NCBI GenBank assembly: GCA_018820315.1
Contig: JAHJOQ010000101.1
Location: forward strand, 1-34,733
Direction: 5' to 3'
Source of the DNA: Candidatus Zixiibacteriota bacterium
Lineage (GTDB): Bacteria; Zixibacteria; MSB-5A5; JAABVY01; JAHJOQ01
Length of the DNA: 34,733 nucleotides
Of the stretch, positions 23,130 through 30,284 are shown one piece after another. Position numbers and translations under genes: made by a program. Each line of letters starts with the position of its first letter. Positions within the stretch are counted from its first letter, which is position 1. The notes under the pieces were generated by a model. The model ran no database searches and was not told the origin of the DNA. It saw only the letters and a program-made list of their open reading frames with translations.

Positions 23130-25409
23130 ATGAACCGGAACTTAGCTCCAAAACTGCTTGCTCTTACAGCGATGCTGCTTCTTTGCAGCAGGGCATTCGG
23201 CATCATCATTGTCGATCGGCCCAATCCAAACGACCGTTTCATATCGCTGCAGCAGCAACACGTTGATGTCTCCATTGTCGATGGTGTATCGCAGACGACC
23301 ATTTCGCAGACATTTCACAACAATCAGGGACGTCAGCTCGAGGGCACGTATCTATTTCCGATCCCGGAGGGAGCATCGGTATCGAATTTCAGTATGCTGA
23401 TTGGCGGAGTGGAAGTCGAAGGAGAAATCCTCGACAAGCGCGAGGCCGCTCAGCGTTATCACGAAATTGTGCGGCGCATGCAGGATCCGGGACTGCTTGA
23501 GTATGTCGGCAAGGATTTGTTTCAGGCACGTGTCTATCCGATTCCGCCGCATGGCGATGTCAAGATCAAGATCTTCTATCAGCAGGTGCTGCCATACGAC
23601 AACGGTGTCGTGACATATAGATTCACTTCAGAAGATCCGAAGTTTTATGCGGCTCCTATCGCCGATTACCGCCTGAATGTGGTGATCGAATCGCAATCAA
23701 AGCTCAAGGCTGTCTATTCTCCGACGCATAGCGTAGACATCGACCGTCCCGATGAATGGAATGCGGATGTGCTTCTTTCGCAGTCGAATCAGACAAGAAC
23801 GAAAGATTTCCTGCTCTACTATTCTGTTTCGAAAGAGGATGTCGGGCTGAATCTGCTGACTCATTATGACAGAGATGAGAATCAGGGTTACTTTCTCGGG
23901 CTGATCGCTCCCGATCTGAAGCAGGAGGAGGGTGCGGCTGCTCCGAAAAACGTGCTGTTTGTGCTGGACGTTTCCGGTTCGATGGCGGGCGAGAAGATCG
24001 AGCAGGCGAAGCAGGCGCTCAGGTTCTGTCTTAATTCACTGAATGAGAATAATAGATTTGGGATTGTCAGCTACTCTGATGAGATCACGCGGCTTTTCCC
24101 GGAGATGCTTGAGGCAAGCAGAGAAAGTGTGAGGGAAGCCATCGCGGCTGTCGATCAGCTCAAAGCTGAGGGGGGAACAAATATCAACATGGCGTTGCTG
24201 GAAGCGATTGGCATCGGTGGAGACAGATCATTTGCAGACTACATCATCTTCCTCACCGATGGCGAACCGACAGTTGGCGAAACCAATCCGCAGCACATTG
24301 CTGAGAATATCAAGATCGCAAACAAGGCAGGGTGGAAGATATTCTCGTTCGGCGTTGGATATGATGTCGACGCTAAGCTCCTCGACCGGCTGTCATCGGA
24401 GTCGAACGCTGTTGCGAGTTATGTGCGACCGGGCGAGGATACCGAAGTCAAGGTGTCGAGCTTCTTTGCTAAAATCGCCAATCCAGCCATGACCGATATC
24501 AAGATTGTATGTGACGGTAACAGCTTGGCTCAGATCTACCCACGGACGCTGCCCGATTTGTTCTATGGCATGCAGCTCGTGGTTGCCGGCAAATTCGAGT
24601 CAGCGGGCGGGGCGACTGTGAGGCTCGAAGGTTTCGTAGAGGGCAAGCCGAAAGCATACACATACAATGTCGAATTCTCGCCGAGACCTGGCGCTGACGA
24701 GCTTGTTCCGAGGCAGTGGGCAGTTCGACGAATCGGGTATCTTCTGGATCAGGTCGGACAGGGCTCTGCCACGACAGAAATCAAAGATGAGATTGTGAGA
24801 CTGTCGAAGAAGTACGGGATCGTGACGCCGTACACGTCTTTCTTCGTCGAGGACCCGGCATTGGCGCACCATCAGCCCGGATTTCCGACAATATTCAATG
24901 AAGAGGCTGTAAGACTCATGGCCATGCCTAGCAGCAATTCTATGCTAATTCTGGACGCGGAGTCAGGAAATGGCGGCAGCAAGAAAAGCGCGATCGCCCG
25001 GTCGGATGTGTCTAAGATGATGCTTGGGGATGTTTATGAGGAATTCGACGGCAAGGCTGCGCATGATTCTCCTTCCGCAGACGCATACCTGCCGACTACC
25101 GAGCTTGAGGCAAAGGTGACATCGCAGGTCGGTTCGGAGAGACTTTCACGACTGGCATCAATAGGTGACCGAACATTTCAGATGATCGGCAACACTCTGG
25201 TTGACAGCAAGTATGATGGCTCGCAGCAGATTATCAAGATCAAGCCGTTCAGCGACGCCTATTTCATGCTTCTGGAGATGAAGCCGGAAATCGGGAAGTA
25301 CCTGGTGACAGGAGACGAGATAATCGTGGTTGTAGGAGACATCGCGGTAAAGATATGCGAGGATGGCGAGGAGACGCTTAGCCAGGAGATTCGGGAGACA
25401 ATCGGCTAG
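23130..25409 (+). CDS. exported VIT and von Willebrand A domain protein
   Basis: 759 residues. A signal peptide (1-23, LLALTAMLLLCSRAFG) leads to a VIT domain (about 30-160: QQQHVDVSIVDGVSQTTISQ, TYLFPIPEGASVSNF, then KREAAQRYHEI). A VWA domain spans about 274-430 with a complete metal-ion site: D280-x-S282-x-S284, T350 and D377. The C-terminal third is helical and beta mixed, with a late segment (FQMIGNTLVDSKYD) of unknown function. This is the inter-alpha-trypsin-inhibitor heavy-chain arrangement, in bacteria a periplasmic or surface protein likely to bind other proteins through the metal site. There is no LPXTG or PEP-CTERM tag. GGGAGG lies before the ATG. Its promoter element matches that of the ECF sigma gene, and a strong terminator ends the unit. 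Confidence 0.92.
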   Translation: MNRNLAPKLLALTAMLLLCSRAFGIIIVDRPNPNDRFISLQQQHVDVSIVDGVSQTTISQTFHNNQGRQLEGTYLFPIPEGASVSNFSMLIGGVEVEGEILDKREAAQRYHEIVRRMQDPGLLEYVGKDLFQARVYPIPPHGDVKIKIFYQQVLPYDNGVVTYRFTSEDPKFYAAPIADYRLNVVIESQSKLKAVYSPTHSVDIDRPDEWNADVLLSQSNQTRTKDFLLYYSVSKEDVGLNLLTHYDRDENQGYFLGLIAPDLKQEEGAAAPKNVLFVLDVSGSMAGEKIEQAKQALRFCLNSLNENNRFGIVSYSDEITRLFPEMLEASRESVREAIAAVDQLKAEGGTNINMALLEAIGIGGDRSFADYIIFLTDGEPTVGETNPQHIAENIKIANKAGWKIFSFGVGYDVDAKLLDRLSSESNAVASYVRPGEDTEVKVSSFFAKIANPAMTDIKIVCDGNSLAQIYPRTLPDLFYGMQLVVAGKFESAGGATVRLEGFVEGKPKAYTYNVEFSPRPGADELVPRQWAVRRIGYLLDQVGQGSATTEIKDEIVRLSKKYGIVTPYTSFFVEDPALAHHQPGFPTIFNEEAVRLMAMPSSNSMLILDAESGNGGSKKSAIARSDVSKMMLGDVYEEFDGKAAHDSPSADAYLPTTELEAKVTSQVGSERLSRLASIGDRTFQMIGNTLVDSKYDGSQQIIKIKPFSDAYFMLLEMKPEIGKYLVTGDEIIVVVGDIAVKICEDGEETLSQEIRETIG

Positions 25410-25427
25410 GAAACCCACCTTCAGGAC

Positions 25428-25459
25428 GAGGGGCGCTCGATCCAGGCGCCCCTCTTTTG
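25428..25459 (+). terminator. rho-independent terminator of the VIT/VWA gene
   Basis: A 9-bp GC-rich stem, GAGGGGCGC / GCGCCCCTC, with a 9-nt loop is followed by TTTTG. The pcm promoter starts 4 bases later. Confidence 0.88.
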
Positions 25460-25462
25460 TTA

Positions 25463-25490
25463 TTGACAACGAAACCGTGCGTGGTATTTT
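25463..25490 (+). promoter_or_regulatory. promoter giving a near-leaderless pcm mRNA
   Basis: A perfect TTGACA (25463-25468), a 16-bp spacer and TATTTT (25485-25490), then 8 bases to the ATG at 25499. No Shine-Dalgarno sequence before that ATG. Confidence 0.55.
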
Positions 25491-25498
25491 TCATACGT

Positions 25499-26230
25499 AT
25501 GTGGAAAATGGTGAGATTACTCGTGGGGATAGCGGCGATTGCATCCGCCGTAGCGATTGGTGGCACCGATATGCCGTTCTATTCAGAAAAGACAGATCCG
25601 TATGTAGAACTGCGCAAGAAAATGGTGAAAGAGCAAATCGAATCGCGAGGCATCGCAGACAGCATTGTGCTGGAGTCGATGAGGAAGGTGCCGAGACACC
25701 TCTTCGTTCCCGGACGGTTTGTGAAGCGTGCGTATGATGACGGCCCACTGCCAATTGGCCACGATCAGACAATTAGCCAACCCTATATTGTGGCACTGAT
25801 GACCGAACTCCTTGACCTGGAAGGTGACGAGCGGGTTCTTGAAATAGGGACAGGCTCCGGCTACCAGTCTGCGGTGCTGGCGGAAATCGTCGATTCGGTA
25901 TATTCCATCGAAATCGTATGTGAGCTTGCGGAGTCAGCCACAGATTTGCTGGCCAAGCTCGGCTATCAGAATATCAAAGTCGTTTGCGGCGATGGCTATC
26001 GCGGGGATACAACGGCGGCACCATTCGATGCAATAATTGTCACAGCGGCGCCTGATCACATTCCGGAACCGCTGGTGGAGCAGTTGAAGTTTGGCGGACG
26101 CATGGTTCTTCCGGTTGGCGATTTCTATCAGGAACTGGTGGTTATCGAGAAGACCGAGGACGGCATAGTCAAGCGGCGATCGATACCCGTAAGGTTCGTG
26201 CCGATGACCGGCGAAGCCGAGGAAAAATAG
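25499..26230 (+). CDS. pcm: protein-L-isoaspartate O-methyltransferase with a signal-like N-terminus
   Basis: 243 residues. The methyltransferase part carries all PCMT blocks: VPRHLFVPGRFVKRAYDDGPLPIGHDQTISQPYIVALM, SAM motif I VLEIGTGSGYQSAVLAEI, motif II FDAIIVTAAPDHIPEPL and GGRMVLPVG. It transfers methyl from SAM to isoaspartyl residues, starting repair of aged proteins. Unusually, an N-terminal hydrophobic segment (RLLVGIAAIASAVAIGG) precedes it and could be a signal peptide or membrane anchor. The start at 25499 fits the promoter; a second ATG at 25508 is possible. Upstream in-frame TTG codons lie within the promoter itself and are not used. Confidence 0.92.
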   Translation: MWKMVRLLVGIAAIASAVAIGGTDMPFYSEKTDPYVELRKKMVKEQIESRGIADSIVLESMRKVPRHLFVPGRFVKRAYDDGPLPIGHDQTISQPYIVALMTELLDLEGDERVLEIGTGSGYQSAVLAEIVDSVYSIEIVCELAESATDLLAKLGYQNIKVVCGDGYRGDTTAAPFDAIIVTAAPDHIPEPLVEQLKFGGRMVLPVGDFYQELVVIEKTEDGIVKRRSIPVRFVPMTGEAEEK

Positions 26231-26318
26231 CGATCCTCAACTGTCGAGCCGTATCTGCCGGTGAAACATTGGGATCGGGTCTCCGTATGATGAAAGGACA
26301 AGAAGGAGATAATGTCGG

Positions 26319-26501
26319 ATGTTTGTTGGATTTGTTCTCATATTGATCGGCGGGTTTTTTCTGCTCAAGAATCTCGATATCATCCCTTACTGGTATGGCT
26401 GGCATGAAATGTGGCCGCTGGTGCTGGTCGCAGTCGGTCTGGCGATGATCTTCGACACGGTCGTCAAGAAGAGAAAATCGAGTTCGAGCAAGAAGACTTA
26501 G
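26319..26501 (+). CDS. small two-helix membrane protein (LiaF/DUF5668-type)
   Basis: 60 residues: helix 1 (VGFVLILIGGFFLLKNLDIIP), a short loop with WYGWHEMWPL, helix 2 (LVLVAVGLAMIFD) and a basic Lys/Ser tail. The pattern 'G..LI..G...LL.NL.ii......lWPl.LI..G' is that of the membrane region of LiaI/LiaF-like proteins. The same pattern recurs in the proteins encoded at 28862-29269 and 29250-30152, tying this small gene to the same module. AGGAG lies 10 bases before the ATG. An ATG at 26311 in another frame gives no coherent protein. Confidence 0.75.
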   Translation: MFVGFVLILIGGFFLLKNLDIIPYWYGWHEMWPLVLVAVGLAMIFDTVVKKRKSSSSKKT

Positions 26502-26613
26502 TAGAGCAGCGCCGATTCCATTCGCTGATTTCCAGACCCATCTGGTCCTGCTATTCTCGCTCCGGGACCTTGTTTGGAATTTTTCATAACTCCACTCGTA
26601 ATAACAGTTTTTG

Positions 26614-26641
26614 TTGACTGCATCTTTCCATAATGAATATT
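26614..26641 (+). promoter_or_regulatory. candidate sigma-70 promoter for the NfeD-flotillin operon
   Basis: TTGACT (26614-26619), a 16-bp spacer and AATATT (26636-26641), about 50 bases before the ATG at 26695. Confidence 0.4.
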
Positions 26642-26694
26642 TGTTCGCGAGAGCTGTAAGGTACTCCAGACCATGATTTCCTAATGAGGCAGCT

Positions 26695-27279
26695 ATGACT
26701 CTATCCGGGTTCTTTTTTCTCTGCCTGCTGGCAGGTCTTATATACGCAGTAATCAGCTTAATAATGTCGGGTGGTTTTGGCGGCGCGGATGCTGCTGAAG
26801 TCGCAGCGGACAGCAGCGGTATCGACGCCGGTGATGTTGGCGGAGAGATCACATTCTCGCCGGCATCTCCAGTCGTGATTGCGACGTTTATTACCGCATT
26901 TGGCGCCGGTGGAATTGTTGGCATCGAAGGATTGAAATGGTCCGCTCTACAGTCGACATCGCTTGCTGTTGGTTCGGGGCTTCTGATAGCTGGACTCGTG
27001 TACGGTGTGCTGAATGCTGTATACAAGAGGACACAGGGATCATCTGAGGCGAAAGCGGATGATCTGATTGGCATGACCGCTGAAGTCATCACGCCGATAT
27101 CCAAAGAAGGCACCGGTGAATTGGCATACGTCGTCCGGGGAGCAAGATTCACGGGTGCGGCGCGCTCAGTCGACAATGAGAAGATCGATAAGAATAGCCT
27201 GGTCGAGATCGTTCGTGTAGTCGGATCAACCATGTATGTTAAGCCGTGGTCCGGCGACTCATCGAATCAGAAGGGATAG
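26695..27279 (+). CDS. NfeD-like membrane protein
   Basis: 194 residues. Three predicted membrane helices (about 5-25, 60-80 and 85-107) surround a Gly/Asp/Ala-rich loop. A C-terminal OB-fold domain of about 65 residues follows (DDLIGMTAEVITPISKEGTGELAYVVRGARFTGAAR..SLVEIVRVVGSTMYVKP). This short form without a serine-protease domain is the NfeD1b/YuaF type, known to be encoded next to flotillins and to work with them. GAGG precedes the ATG and the flotillin gene starts 3 bases after the stop, so the pair is one operon. Confidence 0.85.
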   Translation: MTLSGFFFLCLLAGLIYAVISLIMSGGFGGADAAEVAADSSGIDAGDVGGEITFSPASPVVIATFITAFGAGGIVGIEGLKWSALQSTSLAVGSGLLIAGLVYGVLNAVYKRTQGSSEAKADDLIGMTAEVITPISKEGTGELAYVVRGARFTGAARSVDNEKIDKNSLVEIVRVVGSTMYVKPWSGDSSNQKG

Positions 27280-27282
27280 ATT

Positions 27283-28614
27283 ATGTTCGGACTTGATGTA
27301 AGCTGGATATTCGCCGTATTCGCCTTGATAATCGTTGTCTTCGTGATGTTTGTCGTCATCTCGAAGAGGTATATCAAGGTCGGTCCCAACGAAGTGCTTG
27401 TGATATCAGGTATGCGGCACAGAATCAAGACCGCTGCAGGTGACAGGGAATCGGTCGGATTCAGAATTCTCAAGGGCGGCGGAACATTCGTGATCCCGGT
27501 ATTCGAACGAGTGGATCACCTTTCTCTCGAATTATTCACCCTCGATGTAAACACTCCGGAGGTTTACACGGCGAAGGGTGTTCCGGTTATGGTGGATGGA
27601 GTCGCGCAGGTTAAAATCAAGGGCGATGAAGTTTCGATACGAACTGCTGCGGAGCAGTTCCTCTCCAAGGCAAAACAAGAGATCATGGAGATTTCGTTAC
27701 AGACCATGGAAGGTCACCTGCGCGCCATCCTTGGAACGATGACAGTCGAAGAGATCTATTCGAATCGTGATGCATTTGCCTCTCAAGTTCAGGATGTAGC
27801 CGCCGCCGACATGGCGAACATGGGAATGGTGGTGGTATCGTTCACCATACGCGATATCCGCGACAAGCAAGGTTATCTCGATGCACTCGGCAAGCCAAGA
27901 GTGGCGCAGGTCAAGAAGGATGCCAGGGTCGGAGAAGCGGAAGCAGAACGAGATGCCACGATCCAATCAGCTGAAGCGCGGAAAATCGGAGAGGTCGGAA
28001 GACTTGAAGCCGAAACCAAGATTGCCGCCGCCGATCGCGATTATCGTATGAGATTGGCGGAATATGAGGCATCTGTCAATCAGAAAAAGGCCGAAGCAGA
28101 TCTGGCCTATGACCTGCAGAGGTACAAGACAGAGCAGTTGGTCAAGGAAGAGGAAGTCGCCGTGAAAGTCGTTGAGAAAACGAAGGAAATCGAGATCGGC
28201 GAACGCGAGGTGCGGAGAAAAGAGCTCGAACTCAACGCATCGATCGAACGTCCTGCCGACGCCGAGCGGTATCGCATGCAAACGATAGCTGAAGCAGATA
28301 AGTTCAAGCTGCAGACCATTGCTGAAGGTCAATCGTCTGCAATCAAGCTGACCGGGTCGGCAGAGGCCGATGCCAACAAGGCGAGGGGTTTCGCAGAAGC
28401 GGATGTTATCAAGGCGCAGGGACTTTCTGAGGCGGAGGCGATGGCCAAGAAAGCAAGTGCATGGCAGGAATACAATCAGGCTGCGATCGCGCAGATGTTA
28501 ATAGAAAAGCTTCCCGAAATAGCCAGGGCTATCTCAGAGCCACTGGCAAAAACTGAGAAGATCGTCATAATCAATTCCGGGGGAAATGGCAGGGGGGGGG
28601 AGCCTCCAAGCTGA
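27283..28614 (+). CDS. flotillin-like SPFH-domain protein, C-terminus probably frameshifted
   Basis: 443 residues in the open frame. One membrane helix (about 8-26), then an SPFH/band 7 domain (about 28-200: KRYIKVGPNEVLVISG..VDHLSLELFTLDVNTPEVYTAKGVPVMVDGVAQVKI). A long Glu/Ala-rich coiled coil follows (about 205-400) with the repeated AEA-type motifs of flotillins. Flotillins scaffold membrane microdomains and oligomerise through this region; the NfeD neighbour is the usual partner. The reading frame ends soon after a run of nine G (28592-28600) with GEPPS, whereas the next frame continues with what looks like the true flotillin end (see 28592-28760). AAGGGA precedes the ATG. Confidence 0.93.
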   Translation: MFGLDVSWIFAVFALIIVVFVMFVVISKRYIKVGPNEVLVISGMRHRIKTAAGDRESVGFRILKGGGTFVIPVFERVDHLSLELFTLDVNTPEVYTAKGVPVMVDGVAQVKIKGDEVSIRTAAEQFLSKAKQEIMEISLQTMEGHLRAILGTMTVEEIYSNRDAFASQVQDVAAADMANMGMVVVSFTIRDIRDKQGYLDALGKPRVAQVKKDARVGEAEAERDATIQSAEARKIGEVGRLEAETKIAAADRDYRMRLAEYEASVNQKKAEADLAYDLQRYKTEQLVKEEEVAVKVVEKTKEIEIGEREVRRKELELNASIERPADAERYRMQTIAEADKFKLQTIAEGQSSAIKLTGSAEADANKARGFAEADVIKAQGLSEAEAMAKKASAWQEYNQAAIAQMLIEKLPEIARAISEPLAKTEKIVIINSGGNGRGGEPPS

Positions 28615-28760
28615 CAGGTGACATCACAGAAATACTCGCTCAGCTTCCCCCGGTAGTTGAATCTCTCACGGGTCTCAAATTCGAGGATATTCTGGGGCGG
28701 ATCCCGGGTGTCAAGAAGGAGAGGACGGCCGAGGTGAGGATCGAGGATCCAGAGGAATAG
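28592..28760 (+). other. out-of-frame flotillin C-terminal extension after a G9 tract
   Basis: After the nine-G run, a shift into the -1 frame (re-reading one G, or one extra G in the transcript) bypasses the TGA at 28612. It then reads about 50 residues containing GDITEILAQLPPVVESLTG and LGRIPGVKKERTAEV before a TAG at 28758-28760. To my knowledge bacterial flotillins often end with a '..lPpvveslTGv.l..ll' segment, so this looks like coding sequence. Possibilities are ribosomal or transcriptional slippage, phase variation, or a sequencing/assembly error at the homopolymer. Confidence 0.7.
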
Positions 28761-28861
28761 CGCGGTAAGGCGTCACATTGATGTCCGGAGAATCACCACC
28801 AACTGTAACAAAAGCTACGTGAATCCGTACTATTAGGTGGTTCCGATAGAAGGAGGATTCA

Positions 28862-29269
28862 ATGAAGAAGCTTGAACGATCGCGCCAGAGCAATGTAATC
28901 GGAGGTGTTTGCGGAGGGCTCGGCGAATACTTCAACATAGATCCGATCATATTTCGGATAACTTTTGTCATTCTCGCTTTCGCCAAGGGTGTCGGTGTCA
29001 TTGCCTACGTTATCTGCTGGATTGCGATCCCGCGTCGTGCTGAGGGAGAAATTGCGGATGTGACCCCACCGAGATCAGAAATCATCAGGTATATTCCGGG
29101 CTTGGCGCTGATTCTCATCGGTTTGGCATTCCTTGCAGATGATCTGTTCTTCTGGTTCAGTTTCTCGAGTCTCTGGCCGTTGATTCTGATAGTCGTAGGC
29201 GCGGTTTTGATCTACGGTTCCATGCGCAAGAAAAAGGAGAATAACGAAAGTGAATGCCGGCAAAATTAA
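28862..29269 (+). CDS. PspC-domain membrane protein
   Basis: 135 residues. Residues 1-60 are a PspC domain (KLERSRQSNVIGGVCGGLGEYFNIDPIIFRITFVIL..VICWIAIPRR). Residues 75-125 repeat the two-helix LiaF/DUF5668 pattern (IPGLALILIGLAFLADDLFF..SLWPLILIVVGAVLIYG). PspC is an inner-membrane component of the phage-shock/envelope-stress response in known systems, where it cooperates with PspB and PspA; neither is visible here. GGAGG lies 5 bases before the ATG. The end overlaps the next gene by 20 bp. A promoter in the 100-bp gap after the flotillin is not clear. Confidence 0.9.
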   Translation: MKKLERSRQSNVIGGVCGGLGEYFNIDPIIFRITFVILAFAKGVGVIAYVICWIAIPRRAEGEIADVTPPRSEIIRYIPGLALILIGLAFLADDLFFWFSFSSLWPLILIVVGAVLIYGSMRKKKENNESECRQN

Positions 29270-30152
29270 TTTCGGACTTGTTCTGATAATTATCGGAGCG
29301 GCGGCGCTCGCCGTGAATCTCGATCTCATGGACTGGACGGTGTACCTTGAGCTCCTGGATCTCTGGCCGGTACTGCTGATTGCGGCCGGTATTGGAATGA
29401 TTTTCAAGAGGCTGCCGGCGCCACAATTTGCATATCTTTCGAGCATACTTATCCTCGCGGTCGGCGCGTATGTTTTGTATTCGAATTATGAAATCTATGC
29501 AGGAGTGGCGAGCGAAAGAACAACCGGTGTTGATCTGTCGCAACTGAGTGATGAAATTTCCGGTATCGAATTCGATATCGACATTGACGACTGCGATATG
29601 ACAGTTGGTGGCAGCGCATCAAGTGTTGTACGCTGCTCATACAGTGATTTTCCGGGCAAGCCGAGTATTGAATTCGATACCGTGTCCGACGTGGCAAGAG
29701 TCTCTCTAAAAGAAGGCAAAATACCGGGAATCAGTTTCTTTCATGTCGACTCCTATCAGTTCGACTGGAATGTCAAACTCTATGACAAACTTCCTATCTC
29801 ATTGAATCTCGATTGTCGCGATTGCGACCTGCGCTTGAATTTGGACGGACTGCAAGTCGATAAATTAGTCTCACGCACGCCGTACTCGCAAGTGGATCTC
29901 CGGCTCGGAACCCTGAGGCCTGATGTGAATATCGCAATGAAGGCGCACAGATCTGACCTTCAAGTGCGCATTCCCGACAGTGTGGGAGTAGAGATTTTGG
30001 ATCCGGGGACATTCAGCGAATACTACGTCGGTGACATCGATTTTGTCCGCGATGGTGCACGACTTGTCACATCTAACTTCGATTCTGCCGCTGTCAAATA
30101 TCATTTTGACTTCGATGACGAAGCGAAGATCCTGCGGATGGTGCATTACTGA
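29250..30152 (+). CDS. LiaF-like membrane protein with an outer beta domain
   Basis: 300 residues, GTG start with GGAG 10 bases upstream inside the pspC-like gene. The N-terminus has three membrane helices (about 8-24, 33-50 and 57-77) in the LiaI/LiaF pattern (FGLVLIIIGAAALAVNLDLMDW..LDLWPVLLIAAGIGMIF). Residues about 95-300 are beta-rich (GIEFDIDIDDCDMTVGG..LRLNLDGLQVDKLVSR..DLRLGTLRPDVNIAM), resembling a repeating beta-helix or DUF4097-type adhesin fold. In Firmicutes LiaF restrains the LiaRS envelope-stress system; no LiaRS is present here. The 20-bp overlap suggests coupled synthesis with the PspC protein. Confidence 0.78.
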   Translation: MNAGKINFGLVLIIIGAAALAVNLDLMDWTVYLELLDLWPVLLIAAGIGMIFKRLPAPQFAYLSSILILAVGAYVLYSNYEIYAGVASERTTGVDLSQLSDEISGIEFDIDIDDCDMTVGGSASSVVRCSYSDFPGKPSIEFDTVSDVARVSLKEGKIPGISFFHVDSYQFDWNVKLYDKLPISLNLDCRDCDLRLNLDGLQVDKLVSRTPYSQVDLRLGTLRPDVNIAMKAHRSDLQVRIPDSVGVEILDPGTFSEYYVGDIDFVRDGARLVTSNFDSAAVKYHFDFDDEAKILRMVHY

Positions 30153-30242
30153 AATATTGTACGCGAGCGGACGGCTTCACTTAGCATCCGATTTCCCCTT
30201 GCCATAATTCTATCAAATGCTCTTATTCGATGCATAACATAG

Positions 30243-30280
30243 GTCGAATCCCTTGCGGATTCGACAATGCTCAGGAGCAT
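30243..30280 (+). promoter_or_regulatory. two adjacent palindromes over the ribosome-binding site of the substrate-binding protein gene
   Basis: GTCGAATCC-CTTGC-GGATTCGAC (30243-30265, perfect 9-bp stem) is followed by ATGCTC-AG-GAGCAT (30267-30280). The second contains the Shine-Dalgarno AGGAG (30273-30277). They could be an operator or an RNA structure limiting translation. There is no T-run, so this is not a typical terminator for the previous gene. Confidence 0.5.
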
Positions 30281-30284
30281 TCTG

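Noticed and set aside
26169-27233. A 354-codon minus-strand frame opposite the NfeD region
   Set aside because: Low-complexity Pro/Ser/Ala-rich translation that runs antisense through the pcm end, the small LiaF-type gene and NfeD; these have ribosome-binding sites and motifs, it has none.
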